64,000 bases of DNA, from NCBI GenBank assembly GCA_037178855.1, contig JASJZC010000007.1, forward strand, positions 6,572,001 through 6,636,000, in the 5' to 3' direction. Numbering within the stretch: the stretch's first letter is position 1; every line of letters begins with the position of its first letter. This DNA comes from Oscheius sp. JU75. Its lineage: Eukaryota > Nematoda > Chromadorea > Rhabditida > Rhabditidae. The position numbers and the translations under genes are program-made. Below, piece by piece: positions 21,909 to 35,900 of this stretch. A model generated the notes under the pieces. That model worked only from the letters and a program-made list of their open reading frames with translations. It did not search any database and had not been told where the DNA came from.

Positions 21909-23965
21909 TCAGTTCATGTCAACTGAAGCCGGATATGAAGCGGTCTCATCCATGTCAGAAGCTGAAAAAAAGTTTTGTAAATTGAAGAGACTTTTAATTG
22001 AAACTCAAGACAAAGTTTGGCGGAATGCTTACAGTTGTCTATGCTCCGCGGAGTCGGAGGCACAGACGGCGGTCCCATGTTGACATCGCGGACCATAGGT
22101 TGAACAGATTCAGAAATCAATTCCGGGGGAGGAGTCTCTGTTGCAAACATTTGTCGCATTTTGTTGTAACGATCCTTGTACCATTTGAGATTTTTGTGAT
22201 TCTCCTCAAGAGCACGAATTTTTGCGTCCTCTGAAACTCTCTTGTTAGCAAGAAATATGTTTAAATCTCACTGATAGCATCCTTTTCCTTGAGTTCGTTG
22301 ATCTGCCCCTCAGTTCGCTTGAGCTGTACACGAAGCCGCATGACCTCTCCGTTACAGTTGTGTAGTTGCTCTTTGAAGACCAGTGGTGGTGGATGAAGTA
22401 CAGCTGGATCCAGCTCCGGATCAATGAAGCCCAAGTGATACGCTTTCTCTAGACTAGCCTGAAGAGTCCTCTTTTCTCCATTCAGCTGATCCATCTGTTT
22501 TCCTAATGTATTGAACAGCAGTTCCTGCTCATGTTCAAGAGCATTCTCCTGATCGACCTTCTCCGAGCGAAGTCGATCGCACATTGTGCGGAAACTGTTC
22601 AAGTCCTGCTGCAATCCACGGACGATACGCTCGAGATTCGAAGTCTCTTTTGTATACTCTTCCTTGAGCTTCTTCTCTAGCATCTCGCGTTCCTTGTAGT
22701 ATTCGTCGATTCTGCGTTCCATAGTTTGCTGACAAGCTTGCAGTTCTTGTTCGTGACGTTGAGCCATGATATCCTTCTCGTTCCTAGCTTGATTGATCCG
22801 TTTCAGAAGGGTGTTGCTTATGAACTCCTCCTCTTGTTCAGCTTGAGCATACATTCTGCCCCAATTCTCCTTGATCTGTCTGTTTTCTTCAGTCAACTTT
22901 TCGTTGTACTTGCGCTGTTGACGAAGACTTTTCTGGAAAGAAGAAATCAATAAGGGAATACTAATAATACTACCTTCAATTCCCGATTCTCTCGATATAT
23001 CTCACGAATCTCTTCAATGATCTTGTCCTCTCCGAATGGTACATCTCCCTTCGTTTTCGAGTTAGTCTGAAACAATCTTCTGCGAGCCATTAGCAATAAT
23101 ACTTACCACGAAACGATAAATTTCGGGGCACTTCTTCTGAAACTCCGTATCCTTGGTTAAATCGTATAGATCCATCTTGTTGCTGAACGTTGAACGTCGA
23201 CTTGCCAAACTGCAAGCATCACCACCCTGAAATGGAAGTGATGCACGTTTCAAGGAGAGGAAGACGCGTGCACACTGGGCAGGGAAGACTGCTTACTTCA
23301 GAACTGTGTAGATCATCTATAAGCAATGAGATGCTAAATTTTCTGGAGAAATCAAAACGCGTTGCCAGCCTACACGGTGTCGTCAAAATTGAAATGAAAG
23401 TGTCTGGCGGCCGTAGTCAGATTGATGGCCTCTCATTGAGTTTAGTAATGACGGAATCTAAAAGGCTTACAATTCAGAAACGCCCCAAGGGCCTGGTTAT
23501 GTGCTCTAAAGTATTGAGAAAGATTAACTAACAAATTGCTCAATGATAGTAATAAACCCATTCCTTCCACATCTACTCAAATTCTATTTCCTTCCCCATA
23601 TAGCGAACATTATTTGCGGGATCAGCAGTTTCAAAAATAGTTGGCGTGGCCATTGTGCAATTATTTATTTGGTATAATTAGAATTTTAGTTGTTTCTTAC
23701 TCAGACTCTTTGAGCGATACTCTTCTCAGAAACAAAACATAAAAGAAAACAAAAAATGGCCTTACATCGTCGGATTCCAGTGGCATTTCGGCACAATCGG
23801 ACATTCTCGCGGAAATCATGGGGGATGCAGCGATGGAATCTGGGCTGAAGTAAGAAATTTCATTTGAAAAAATACGAAAATCTCATGCCTGGGAGCAGAT
23901 GGCTCGAAGTCATGTGTTGGGCTGATGTGAATCGGCTCGTCGCCAGGGATGGAGCGTAGATCCAT
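21909..23965 (-). CDS. CCDC6-like coiled-coil protein
   Basis: Long continuous heptad-rich coiled coil containing the CCDC6 signature AEQEEEFISNTLLKRI, then a run around MERRIDEYYKEREMLEKKL and the conserved ENALEHEQELLFNTLGKQM. After the coil comes LDPAVLHPPPLVFKEQ, and a Ser/Pro-rich tail ends ASYPASVDMN. Human CCDC6 is a substrate and scaffold in the DNA-damage response; the nematode role is not established by sequence. N-terminal exons encode MDLRSIPGDEPIHISP, a Ser/Asp segment, and YDLTKDTEFQKKCPEIYRF. The junction of the first two exons fits best as a GC-AG intron (CCCAG|GCATGAG). The stop at 21909-21911 is reached after a 71-nt intron. Confidence 0.8.
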
Positions 23966-26950
23966 CTTACCTGAAAAATGGAAGTTTCCAAAAAAAAAAA
24001 AGGAGAAATGAAAGAATTTACAAAAGAAATTCGTGTGGTTGAGAGAAAAAGTGAAAACTGACAGGAACAATTGTAAGAGTTGGGCTAGTTGCCAAACATT
24101 GTGGCTACAAGTAAACAACGCTCCGGGTCAATCGATATAACCATGATCTCAAAGCATGCTGTAGATTTTATTACTAAAAAACGTTTGCTTAAGTTATTCT
24201 GAGAATGCAAATTGAAAAAGAGTGTCTGATTCAACCTCGAAAAGTTTTATGCTGAAAATGGAGCGAAAACTATTTCAATGTCTTTGGATGTTTTCTATGT
24301 ATAAACCGATTCTAATTTTCGAAAAATCTTTCAATACTTCGGCTATAGAGAAAAGAGTCAAAATAAACTAACAAAGATTGGTCACGCTTTCGCGATAGTT
24401 AGGCTAATGATAATCTGGAGGACGCGCCGTGCGCAGAAAAAGAGTTCCGAGATGTCATTCACCATAGTAGAGAACAAAGGATTTACTAGTTTTTCGAAGT
24501 GAACGGGATGCAAACCTTTGGCATCTGACTATGAAAGCTTTCAAACGATTGTACTCAGAAAATCAACTATTTTAGACTGGGATTGCTGGTATGCTTTTTT
24601 TTCTATTTGTGCAGTAAACCATCAGTTAAAATTACAACTGTTCAGTAACTAACTCATAGCTGGAAGCAGCACGACTTCGGTTTTAACAATTCTCTTACGG
24701 ATGTACCAAATATGATGATGCGACAGTTTTACTTTACAGATAGCAATGACACTGCGATGAAGAATTTGAAAGATCGAAAGTGGCTGTCAAACGCTTTCGT
24801 CTCCTCTTTTTTTATGGGCCCGATCACCATGATGCTACTGGAAATTGGTAGTGGTTTCTGGTCCAGTTTAAAAGTACAAACATACGTTTCAATAGTTTCA
24901 AAAACGGGAGTATCAGTACCTGGTTGTTGGAAGCAAATCAGTGTATGAATGGACTACTATATCAAGCAAGGTGTTGACGGTGGTACCCCAAGCGAAGAAT
25001 TGGTACAAACGCATTTGTCAACGGGCAGCTCTACCACTCGCCATCAACGGCAAACATCGTTTTTCAACAGAGGATGTGGACGTCAAAAACGCATATTGGC
25101 TACTGAGTTTATTTTAATGTAATTGGGGGTTTATTAGGGCGTTTTAGACCGGCAAAAGGGAAAGAGAGACCGATCATCCAAGATGCAAAACAGCTGGAAT
25201 CATTCATAAAAATGAGGTTTAGAGCGAGTGTTTTGGATCAGAGTGGACAACTGAACTGCAAAGATGGTGAACTTTTATGGGTTTTAGTGGCCAGACGTCC
25301 TTTTCAAATAACGGCTGTGAGTCCAATTAAGATTCCATGGCCTTCCAATTCCTCCCTCTCCCTGTTCAGCCGATCCAAAAAAAAAACTTCCATTGAGAGC
25401 ATCAGCCGTTCTCTTAACTCAAATAGCAGAGCCCACGGCGCTTATCGATCAGTGACCACTATGTTTTGACCGCAACTCCTGTTTTCCGCCATTTCACCTC
25501 GTCTTGCAGATTTTCTTGCCGCTCAAGCTGCAAAATGTGTACCGGGACACCCAAGAAGATAGAGTAGATAACTAGAGTTAAGATAAGAGTGACCGCAGTG
25601 TATGTGATAAGGAAATGAGCTGAGACGTGTAATCAAAGCAAGAATCTTCCTGAACGGAAAACATCGCATAAAAGAAGATGTTTCCCGTCACAAGACGGCA
25701 TTTTCTAAGCTAAATCCGGACAGCGGCTATCAGAAAATCGAATAGCAAATGTACATCTGCTTAATTAAAAATTAATAGTATTACGTTGAGAGTACCTCAG
25801 TCGATAATGATATTTCTCGAACCTTCCTCCATGCTAACATCACTTCTGCTTCTACCTTTTTTTCGATCTCTTTGGTCACTGTAGTCTGTTATGAACTTCT
25901 TTCTCTATTTTCGCGAGAAAACACTAGGGAACGTTCAATGTACAATAGGTCATCGGTCAATTCGCCCTTCTACCAAATGTTTTTCCGAAGTTTCTTATTG
26001 TATCACAACTCGTTCACGTGCTTGACCTGATGTGGTCACTTGAACTTTGACCAAGATGGGGGGGAGCTGGATGTTTAATTAGGGATTTGGTCTTTAGGGA
26101 CTTTGGTGCAGATGCAGTTTACTGTTTTGTTTGGGTCCTGTGCTGTTATCTTCCTTTACTTGTCTCAATATTTTGTTGACAGTGGCGGTATCGATTTCTA
26201 ATTCGAAAAACGATTTTCAGGCTGTTGAAAGCGTATTATGCCTGAAATTTTCATTAATTGCAGCTTTTCGCTTGCCCTCCGCAGTCAATTTTTTTTATTA
26301 TTCTCTCCGCAAGAAGAACGTTTTCTTTGTGTGCAACTTTTTCTCTGGCATGTGTCCTTTTGATCCGAAATGAATTACTCTATGCTCCCAAGTAGTTCCT
26401 TCTCCTCAGTGTGTTCATCAATTGTCTAAAGGAGTGAGGAGATTACTCGCCGAATGCAATATTGATGCGCGTGCTTCTGCCATTTGCCTTTTCTTTCTAA
26501 ACTTAGGATTTTATTTATTATTTCGTATACTGACTGTGTAACAATTGCTCAGAGATAACTCGGTCTATCCCTACTGGTGTGTATGTGGATTGCGGGTGTA
26601 ATCAGTCCGCGGGAACGGGACATCCCAGAGGGCGCTCCTAGGTCGAGACCCGTTCAACTTTCGCCTTTATTGTCATGGTCATTGTAGAGACGAAGACAGT
26701 TTCAATTTCTCAGACGTGTTTGTCCAGATCTTATTTAGACACTCGTGATTTTTGTTCCGCACTGTTTTTAAGTTTTCCCCGGTGTGATCTGGATATGTTT
26801 GGGGTGCGGACTTTCATTCTTGCACTTTCAATCCTTATCGTCTCACGTTCGTTGTACTTAGCCGCTTATCTCCGTGGGGACAGCACACGTATTTTGGATT
26901 GTTCCTTTTCTCTCAGCTGGAGCTCATTTCTATGTTTATTCTTTTCAGTG
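23966..26950. other. Intergenic, about 3 kb, upstream of glutamate synthase
   Basis: No gene supported. A plus ORF (24712-24948, with a neighbouring open stretch to about 25120 reading KVLTVVPQAKNWYKR) looks protein-like but has frame breaks and no recognisable family; it may be a decayed element. A CTTTTCAG acceptor at 26941-26948 marks the 5' end of the glutamate synthase mRNA. Confidence 0.35.
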
Positions 26951-29900
26951 ATGGTAATTCTGACAAAAAAACAACAAGAAGAAGCCGCCAAGGGTCTTTG
27001 GCTACCTCAACTGGAGCGCGATGCTTGTGGAGTTGGTTTTGTCTGCTCCATCCAGGGCATCAAGACTCATAAGGTATGCAGATCATATTTTCTTGTTAAT
27101 AAGAGATTCCAGATCATGCAAGATGCCAGAACTATGCTTGAGAGAATGGCTCACCGAGGAGCCTGTGGCTGCGACAATGACTCTGGCGATGGTGCTGGCG
27201 TCTTGGCCAGCATTCCAGATCTCATGTACCGAAAATCTGTCAAAGAGTAAGACTTTTGAACTAAAATTAGGAAAATTACCTTCAGACAAGAAAACATCAA
27301 CCTACCTCCGTACGGTCAATACGCTACGGGTATTCTGTTCCTCAATGCTGACTCCTACAAACAGGCCAAAGTAGGATCGCTCTCTAGACCACAGTATCAG
27401 CCTTTTCAGGAAGCCTTCGGTGATCTCGCTCGTGCTTGCAACGTACGGGTCATTGCCTGGAGAAAAATGATTACGGATCGCACCTGCATAGGAGAAGAAG
27501 CTCGGAAGACTGAGCCACTGATCCGGCAAGTCTTTGTGACGGCAGACTACGCCACTTCGGACAGTGACCGATTCGAAAGGAATGTCTACCTCCTGAGGAA
27601 GCAAGCTGTGAACAACATGGCTAAACAGCTGGTGGAATGCTACGTTTGCTCTTTGAGCACGTCTACCATTGTCTACAAGGTGAAAATAGTAGATAACCGT
27701 AGCAAGCAATTTTTAGGGGCAATTCAACACTCACCAACTGTACCGCTACTATGAGGACCTAACCAATGATGATTTCGAATCTCACATTGCTCTTGTGCAC
27801 TCTCGATTCTCGACCAACACATTCCCTAGCTGGAACCGCGCTCAGCCAAACCGAATGCTGGCTCACAATGGAGAGATCAACACCCTTCGTGGAAACATTA
27901 ATCTCATGAGGGCTAGAGAAGGTGTTATGTACAGTGCCAAATACGAAGAAGACCTTGACAAACTGTATCCCGTCGTTGAAGAGGTGAGCTTTTGGCATGA
28001 TACAAAAAACATGTCTTTTTTAGGGCTTGACCGACTCTGGTTGTTTCGACAACGTGCTGGAGTTCCTTGTCAAAGCTGGTGACCGATCTCTGCCTGAAGC
28101 TGCAATGACAATGGTTCCTGAAGCTTGGGAAAAGGATGAGGTTCTATGACACTGAAACTTCCAAAACCGCTATTTCAGGAAATGTCATCTGAAAAGAAGG
28201 CGTTCTATCGCTGGGCTGGCATGACCATGGAGCCCTGGGATGGCCCGGCTCTTCTGACATTCTCCGATGGTCGCTACATTGGAGCCATTCTGGACAGAAA
28301 TGGACTGCGTCCAGCTCGCTACTACCTGACAAAAGATGACATTCTCTACTTGTCTTCTGAAGTCGGCGTCAACGACCACGATGTGGCAGCTGTCATAAAA
28401 AAGGTTAGTTTCTAACGGGGGAATAATTTATTGTCACCAAAGTAGAAGCTCTGCCGTGTCACTCTTTCTCGTGTCGCATCAGTCTACGTCTTGCTTAGAA
28501 GTCATTGTCGGGTCCATATGGGAGGCTGAAGATAGCACTTCGTACATTAGTCCAAAATACCCACCCAATGTAATCGACAGGAACGTATTCTCCTCCAAGA
28601 TGGACGGGAATTCCGCCAACAGCTCTCTTTCCGAAACGCATCAAGATGCGGTTGGGCGCGGCTAGAGATACAGTCGAGCAGGCAACAAGCACGACCAAAA
28701 GAGCCAGAAGGAAGCGGATGTTAAGCATCGTGCCTGAATGACGTGAATGGGTTTGAGGGGACTGGTTGATGAGAAAGTACTGTTGAAATGAGACAGCTCC
28801 AAACACTACCCGCCCATTCCAATCTGGCTTGTTTTATAGTGAACGTTTATCAGAAAATGAGGAAGAGGCGTGGCTTTCGACGACAGTAAATTTGACTATG
28901 AGAAATTGTTGAAATGTTTCAGCGAGACAATTTTGGCACATCCCAAGTCGCCATTTACAAAAAGGACAAATGATCTCAGGTCCACGTGGGCCAACATCAT
29001 TTTGGTAGACATAGGCTGGCGCGAATTTGATCTAAACGGAAACTCGAGATCTCGCATGTTGGGACCAATGGCTTGACTTCATTGTGTGAAATATGACTCG
29101 GACATAAGTGTAGTGTAGTAGATGTTCCTGCATAAGAGAAAAAAAAACAGGGAACCTATATAAAGAAAAGAATGGCAGAAGCAGCCAACTCATCTCGGTT
29201 TTACAGGAGAAAGTGTTTGCTCACGGGGGCTGTCTAGGAACCGAAATCAGGGTGAATCCGCACATACTTGTCTTGACAAATTGCCTCTTGAAATCCGAAT
29301 GAGAAAGCAGTTGCCCCCGATATACGTCGGGAGCATCTATCTACCGGGACATACGAGAAATGCGCAGTCGCGTCATGTAATCCCATAGTAGTCTATCCTC
29401 TTCTTGAGACGGTTAACTAACGTTTTCCTAAATATATATGAATAGACAGTGAGAGGCAGGTCGAAGTGCTTGCTGCGAAGCACGGATATGAAACATGCAC
29501 GATGTTGGAAAGCGCCATAATCTCGTAAAGTAACGTCACAATATTTACGACAACTTATTAAAGTGCGTTTTGGGACAGCATGAAATTGGATGTTTGTTTG
29601 ACCTGTCTGGGTGGGACTATTTTTGAGCATTGACCCCCTTCCGAAAGCTATATTATACCGTATGAGGGACATAACCGTAATGCGATAATTATGACTTTTT
29701 TAGGCTTTTTATTGTTACCTGCAATAACTTCACATCTAGTTTACAACTAAATTTGGCATAATGTTGTTGGTTCTGATGCAGAGTTTGACCAACTATGAAA
29801 TCGAGTGTTTTCTGATTTTTAAGGTCAGATGGCGCGGGTGGCTAGCGCGTCTGCTGTGCGAACAAGGAAATGATGTATTTTAAAGATTAAAAGGTTCCAA

Positions 29901-32900
29901 AAATTGCGGTGACATTAGTCACCTCTTCTGGATAGCTCATGGGGAAGAGATTGTGCATCAAAAGCGGAAAACATTCCCTCTTGAGTTCCCACGGGCCAGG
30001 ACAATTGGAATACTTTCAATAGGCTTAGAATTCTTTTAAGGAAGATCTCAGCATATAAGTTGTGGTCTGACCACGAGCTGAATATGATTATAAGAGATCA
30101 CACCACATCATGGAAGGGTCATTTTTGGGCTGCTCGTTATCTTGGGAGATCTCCTGCGAGAGTTTCTGAAAATATTCTAACAGCAGTTCATTTATTAACG
30201 AGATACAATAGATGAGTTTTCTTCTTGGTGTGGTTTGAGAATTTACTTGCCGAACCTCATAGTTCCCAGAGGATCCCGCTTTCCGAACCGCATTGTGCCG
30301 AAAGGTGTTCCTAAAAAGTGGTCCCGTGTTCGTATCTCTAATTAGAACTAACCCTCTTCGTAAGATCTCTTCCCAAATCGCATCGTGCCTAGGGGAGCGC
30401 CTAAATTATTTGTATAGATCAGGGTGCAAAAGGCTATTACGTTTTCCGAAGCGCATGGTACCCAACGGGGCTCTGATGCTCCTTTGCGTCTCTTCGTCAA
30501 GGGACCTCTTGTCGAGACCGGAGTAGTCCATGTCGTCATCGACGTAGTCTCGTTTCCCGAATCTCATAGTGCCAAGTGGGGCTCGCTTATTTGCCATTTC
30601 ACCTATAAGATTGCAAAATGTTTGAAAGTATCAAAAAGAATACTGTACCTGCAACAACAGCTACCAAGAAGAGGAAGGGCAGTAGGAGAGCGGTGGAAGT
30701 CATGTCTGTTGTGTGAATGAGTGACAACTAAGGCGATACGGCGGTTGTATGGTTGACTGGACTGCTAACCGTGTTATGAACAGATTCCCTAAAAATTTAC
30801 GCCTCTTTCCATGTGAACGCCCTCAATTCCTGTTGATAAATTCAAGGTTTAGAGACAACCTCGAGACAAGAAAAAGGAAAAATGAGCCATCCAGAAAATG
30901 TAAATGTCGGAGACTAGAAAAAGGTCAAAGTAACACTAAATGGGTGAAGTGGATGCTTTTGTACTGCTTCTTTTAGAGATTTCAATGAATAGGAAATGAA
31001 CATAAGTCTGGCCACCAATTACTGGCACCACCTTCCTTTGTAGCGTTTCCGGACAGGTAAAAAGGAGGTGAAGTCAGAAAGACCAATTGGCACTACCTTA
31101 GGGTCAAAATAACTCCTACGCATGATGAATTTAGCTGCTAGATGACGAGAAAGCCTCACTTCCTAGTATGATTTCAGAGAAATGAAAACGCGGCGGTAGT
31201 TGTCCAGAACATGTAACGAACATAAATCAGTCTTGGCTGGTGTGCACATGGCTAGATATTAACCTTCCACCAGATTGAAGACCAATTTGCTCATTTTTGA
31301 ATGGTAATCCTTCGCTCAATAAACATCCTTCCAACACCAAGCTTTCTTCATTATTCACGAAGAAAAATATAGAGTTCGAACAAAGAGGGAATAGTTGGGG
31401 AAAAGGAGAGCGAAGGAGACTTCAGTAGTAGTCACCGGAAGGGTCGAACCGCTTACCGAACCTGAAAAATAGCTTGTTTATCAGCAACAGTTTTTTTTAT
31501 ACCTAATCGGCTCTCTAGGAGAACGCTTTCCAAAGCGGATGGGCTCCCCGCGGAAACGTTTCATCGGCATATTGTCGATACCCCTGTTGTATGCACTCAT
31601 AGTGGAACCCTAAACTTTATATTCGAAACAGTAACTTCTTAGAATTACCAGTATACTGAGAAGGGCCAAGATCAGGAGGGAGAAGACGGTGCGGACCTGC
31701 ATGTCTAAACTGAACAGAGGTTAGCGTGTTGATAAAAGCGATGAGAACAAGGAAGCTACAAAGTTAATAAGGAAGTAATTGGATGTTTTTCAGGATCGTC
31801 TGAAACCCGGAAGAATGCTTCTGGTGGATACCCAAGAGAAGAAGATTGAGCAGGATGTCGATCTCAAGATGCGTATCGCAGGTATGCGCGATCATAAGAA
31901 GCTCTCGCACAAGAGGATCTACTTGGATCTGCTCAAAAAAGACGATGTGGTAAGAAATAGAGAAGGGAGCACTTTGAGCTTGAAGAAAAACAGCTCACTG
32001 CCTTTGGGGCCTTCTCAGGGAAATTGGGTAATGCATCTTTGCGTCACGAGAAAATGGAGCTCTTCCGCCTGCCATCACTTTACTTTGCTGTCCTTAGAAA
32101 GAAAACAATACACTTTTTTCTTGGACGCTAATATAATGCGAAGAAAGAATTATTTTACAGCTGTCTCACGGAGCTGTCACAAACGAGTTTCTCATCAAGT
32201 GTCGACTGGAGATATTAGGAATAGAGTCATCCAAGCGAAAGGATGTCCACCTTGACTCGGATCGTCGCTTGACTCTGTACGCCTACACGCATGACACCTT
32301 CTCCCTGCTACTGGTACCGATGATAAAGGAAAAGTAAGTTGAGAAGTGCTCGGGGTCGAGACAGACACGAGACTGAAGAACAGCAACGTCTTTCGTGTTT
32401 ATGATAATGAGTTTGCTGACGTTTGAGACGAAAGAGCTGTTTTAAATCTTCGCAAACGCAGAATAATTAATCGGCGAATCTTCCGCAGAGTGTCTGAGAA
32501 AGTCGGAATCTGGGAACTTGAACTTTTTACAGGAAGGAAGCTCTCGGCTCTATGGGGAATGATGCAGCTTTGGCCTGTCTGTCCGACTTCAGTCCTCTAC
32601 TGTTCAGCTATTTTCAACAACTGTTCGCGCAGGTTTGTTTGGACAAAAAATAGATGATAGGGTGAAAGAAGCGAAGATTATCACGTTAGAGGACCACTAC
32701 GGGCCCAGATCGGTTTACTCTTCACCCGAAGGGTTGGATCTATTCGATACGCTTCCCTAATCATGCAAAAGGACACTGCTAGAGTAGGCGGCGGCAAATC
32801 AGTGTGGTCTGATAGTAAAATAATTAGGAACTGGAGCAAGGCTCACAAAGACGCAAGCAACTGGGTAATGTGGGTAATCTGGACCGAATACTTCCATAGC

Positions 32901-35900
32901 ATGCAATGACGCGATTTTGTGCAAGGAAATCACTTTTTCGGACTCTACTAGGTTCAAAGTTGAAACAGGGATCTTTTCAGGTCACCAATCCCCCGATTGA
33001 CCCATTCCGAGAGCAGATTGTCATGTCTCTGAGATGTCCAGTAGGACCGGAATCAAATCTACTGGAGCCAAATGCCGAACTCCAAAGCCGACTGATTCTG
33101 GAGCAGCCGGTGCTCTCGCTGATTGACATGGAGGTAAGGAAAAGAAAGTGACGTGCAACCGGTGCACGACAATAGTGGAGCCAATAGAAAACTTAATGAG
33201 TCGTTTCTAACGCGTCTTGGCTCTTAATTGCCAAAAGCTTACGGATACTTTTTCAGGTCATCAAGAGAACGATGTACAGAGGATGGAAGAGCAAGACCAT
33301 CGATATAACCTTCCCTGTCAAGTATGATGTGAAAGGTAGGCGGAGAGAACGCATTTCTTTCGGATAATTGTCCTGTCTCACCAACCTTCTTCAGAGCTGG
33401 GAAATGATTAAAGGTGTCCTTCTGACGAAGGAAGCGGAAATGTACAAAAAGAAGGCGCGTGACGGCCATCCAGGGAATCATTTTTGTTAAAGACAGTCAT
33501 TATTCTGGCTGTTATCGCGAAAACAATCAAGGGGGAAAAGGGATGATTAGGCTGAAGATCTATGGGCCGACACTTAAGAGAAACAGACAAGAAAAATACT
33601 TGCAGGTCTGGTCCCGGGTCTCGACAGAATCTGCTGTGAAGCGTGCACTGCCGCCCTGGATGGATATCAAATCTTGGTACTCTCGGACAGAAATGCAAAT
33701 CAAGTAATTTTATGCAGGCAGACACAAATGATAAATGGGATTCAGGATAACGTACCTATTTCCACTCTTCTCGCCGTTGGAGCAGTTCATCAATGCCTCA
33801 TCCGTCACCGTCTTCGAATGAAAGTGGCTATCTTCGTAGAGACCGGAGAGGCCAGAGTGGTTCACGATTTCTGTGTACTGCTTGGATTTGGAGCAGATGC
33901 CATTTGTCCCTATATGGTCTTTGAAACCATGTACAGACTGAGACATCTCGGTCTTCTGGACAAAGAACTCAATGATGAACAAGTGAAAATGCGTGAAATA
34001 TGAATGTAACACTGTTTAAGGTGTTTCAAGGGTACCGACAAGGAGTCGAGAGAGGGATATTTAAAGTGATGGCCAAGATGGGAATCAGTACCCTTCATTC
34101 GTACAAGCATGCTCAAATTTTCGAGATTGTCGGACTGGCTCAAGAAGTGGTGGACATGTGCTTCAAAAACACAGTATCCCGTCTTGGAGGAGCGTCATTC
34201 GAGATTCTAGCAGCTGAGGCATTGAAACGTCATCGTGCTGCTTATCCGAAGTCGGAGTCGGGAAAACACACATATGGTTAGTTTACGCACAAGGCTCTTT
34301 GTCTCATCTTTCTCCGTATTACTATTACTCAAATATTCAAAAATCAAGAGAATTTAACTAGTATAGGTAAAAACATCTGGGGTAAAAACAACGGAGAAAA
34401 TAACGCTCAGTCGAATTACAGATTCGAAAGCTGTGGGCAATTATGGTGAGCCATATTAGATTTGTGTGGCTTTTGTCTGTCTTAATGCTTCTTTTTCTAA
34501 TGCTTGTTTGTTATTTTACCACTTTAGTCTCAAAAACGCTCGGAATGACTTAATTTAGGAGATTCGCGAACACTCGTGGCTACAGGAACTTATCATTGGA
34601 GAGCTGGAGGAGAGAAACACATCAATGAACCCGAGGCCATTGCCAAACTCCAGGTAAGAGGCTATACTTGGCTTTAATGTGTCATCACAAATTGCAGGCT
34701 GCCACGAAGCTCAATAACCCGAAGACGTTCCAAGAATACTCTCAAGCCTCGAACTTGGCTCAGAGATGGTGCTCTCTCAGAGGACAGCTAGAGATCAAGA
34801 CAAGTACCAAAGTCACCATTCCGCTCTCCGAAGTGGAGCCTGCCAGCGAGATTGTAAAACGATTCGTGACAGGAGCCATGTCTTTCGGTTCAATTTCATG
34901 GGAAGCTCATACTACTTTGGCCATTGCAATGAACCGCATCGGAGCCAAGTCGAACACTGGTGAAGGAGGAGAACGACCCGAACGATACGAAAAAGGACAA
35001 GATCCTAATAATAATCTTCGCTCGGCTATCAAGCAAGTTGCTTCTGCCAGATTCGGAGTCACTTCATCCTACTTGGCTAACGCTGATGAGCTACAGATCA
35101 AGATGGCTCAAGGTGCCAAGCCTGGAGAAGGAGGAGAACTTCCTGGACACAAGGTCACCAAAGGAATTGCCGATACGCGCAAGTCTACACCTGGAGTGGG
35201 TCTGATTTCTCCGCCTCCACATCACGACATCTACAGTATCGAAGATCTCGCTCAGGTGCGTATCGGGCAAAAGTTAGTAACATAATTCATTTTAGTTAAT
35301 CTATGATCTGAAGTGCGCCAATCCTTGTGCTAGAGTGAGCGTCAAGCTCGTTTCGGAGGCTGGAGTAGGCATTATTGCGTCCGGAGTAGTGAAGGGAAAT
35401 GCTGATCATCTGACTATTTCCGGACATGATGGAGGAACTGGCGCATCAAGGTAGGGTTCATTTATAATTATCTAGTAAACATGCATAATAGCTGGACTGG
35501 AATCAAGCACGCCGGACTGCCATGGGAGCTGGGAATAGCCGAAACTCACCAGGTTCTGACCATGAACAACTTAAGAAGTCGAGTTGTTTTGCAAGCGGAT
35601 GGACAGATTCGAACTGGTAAAGTGAAACTGGAGATAACTACTGAAAGTAATTTCAGGACGTGATGTGATGATCGCTGCTCTCCTGGGAGCTGACGAGTTT
35701 GGCATGTCGACTGCACCGCTCATTGTGCTCGGATGTACCATGATGAGAAAGTGTCATCTGAACACCTGTCCTGTGGGAATTGCGACCCAGGATCCAGAGC
35801 TGAGAGCAAAGTTCGAAGGAAAGGCCGAGCATGTTGTCAACTACATGTTCATGGTAGCCGAGGAAGTTCGATACTTTATGTCGAAGCTGGGATTGAGAAA

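Noticed and set aside
24712-25120. Possible transposase-like remnant
   Set aside because: The sequence has some basic and aromatic motifs but I could not find a DDE/D pattern, terminal repeats or a target-site duplication, so no element is called.
33335-33604. In-frame-looking ORF ([14 protein letters not shown]) between glutamate synthase exons
   Set aside because: Joining the phase-1 donor after KYDVK to the TTGCAG acceptor before GLVPGLDRI restores the GOGAT sequence, so this stretch is intron.
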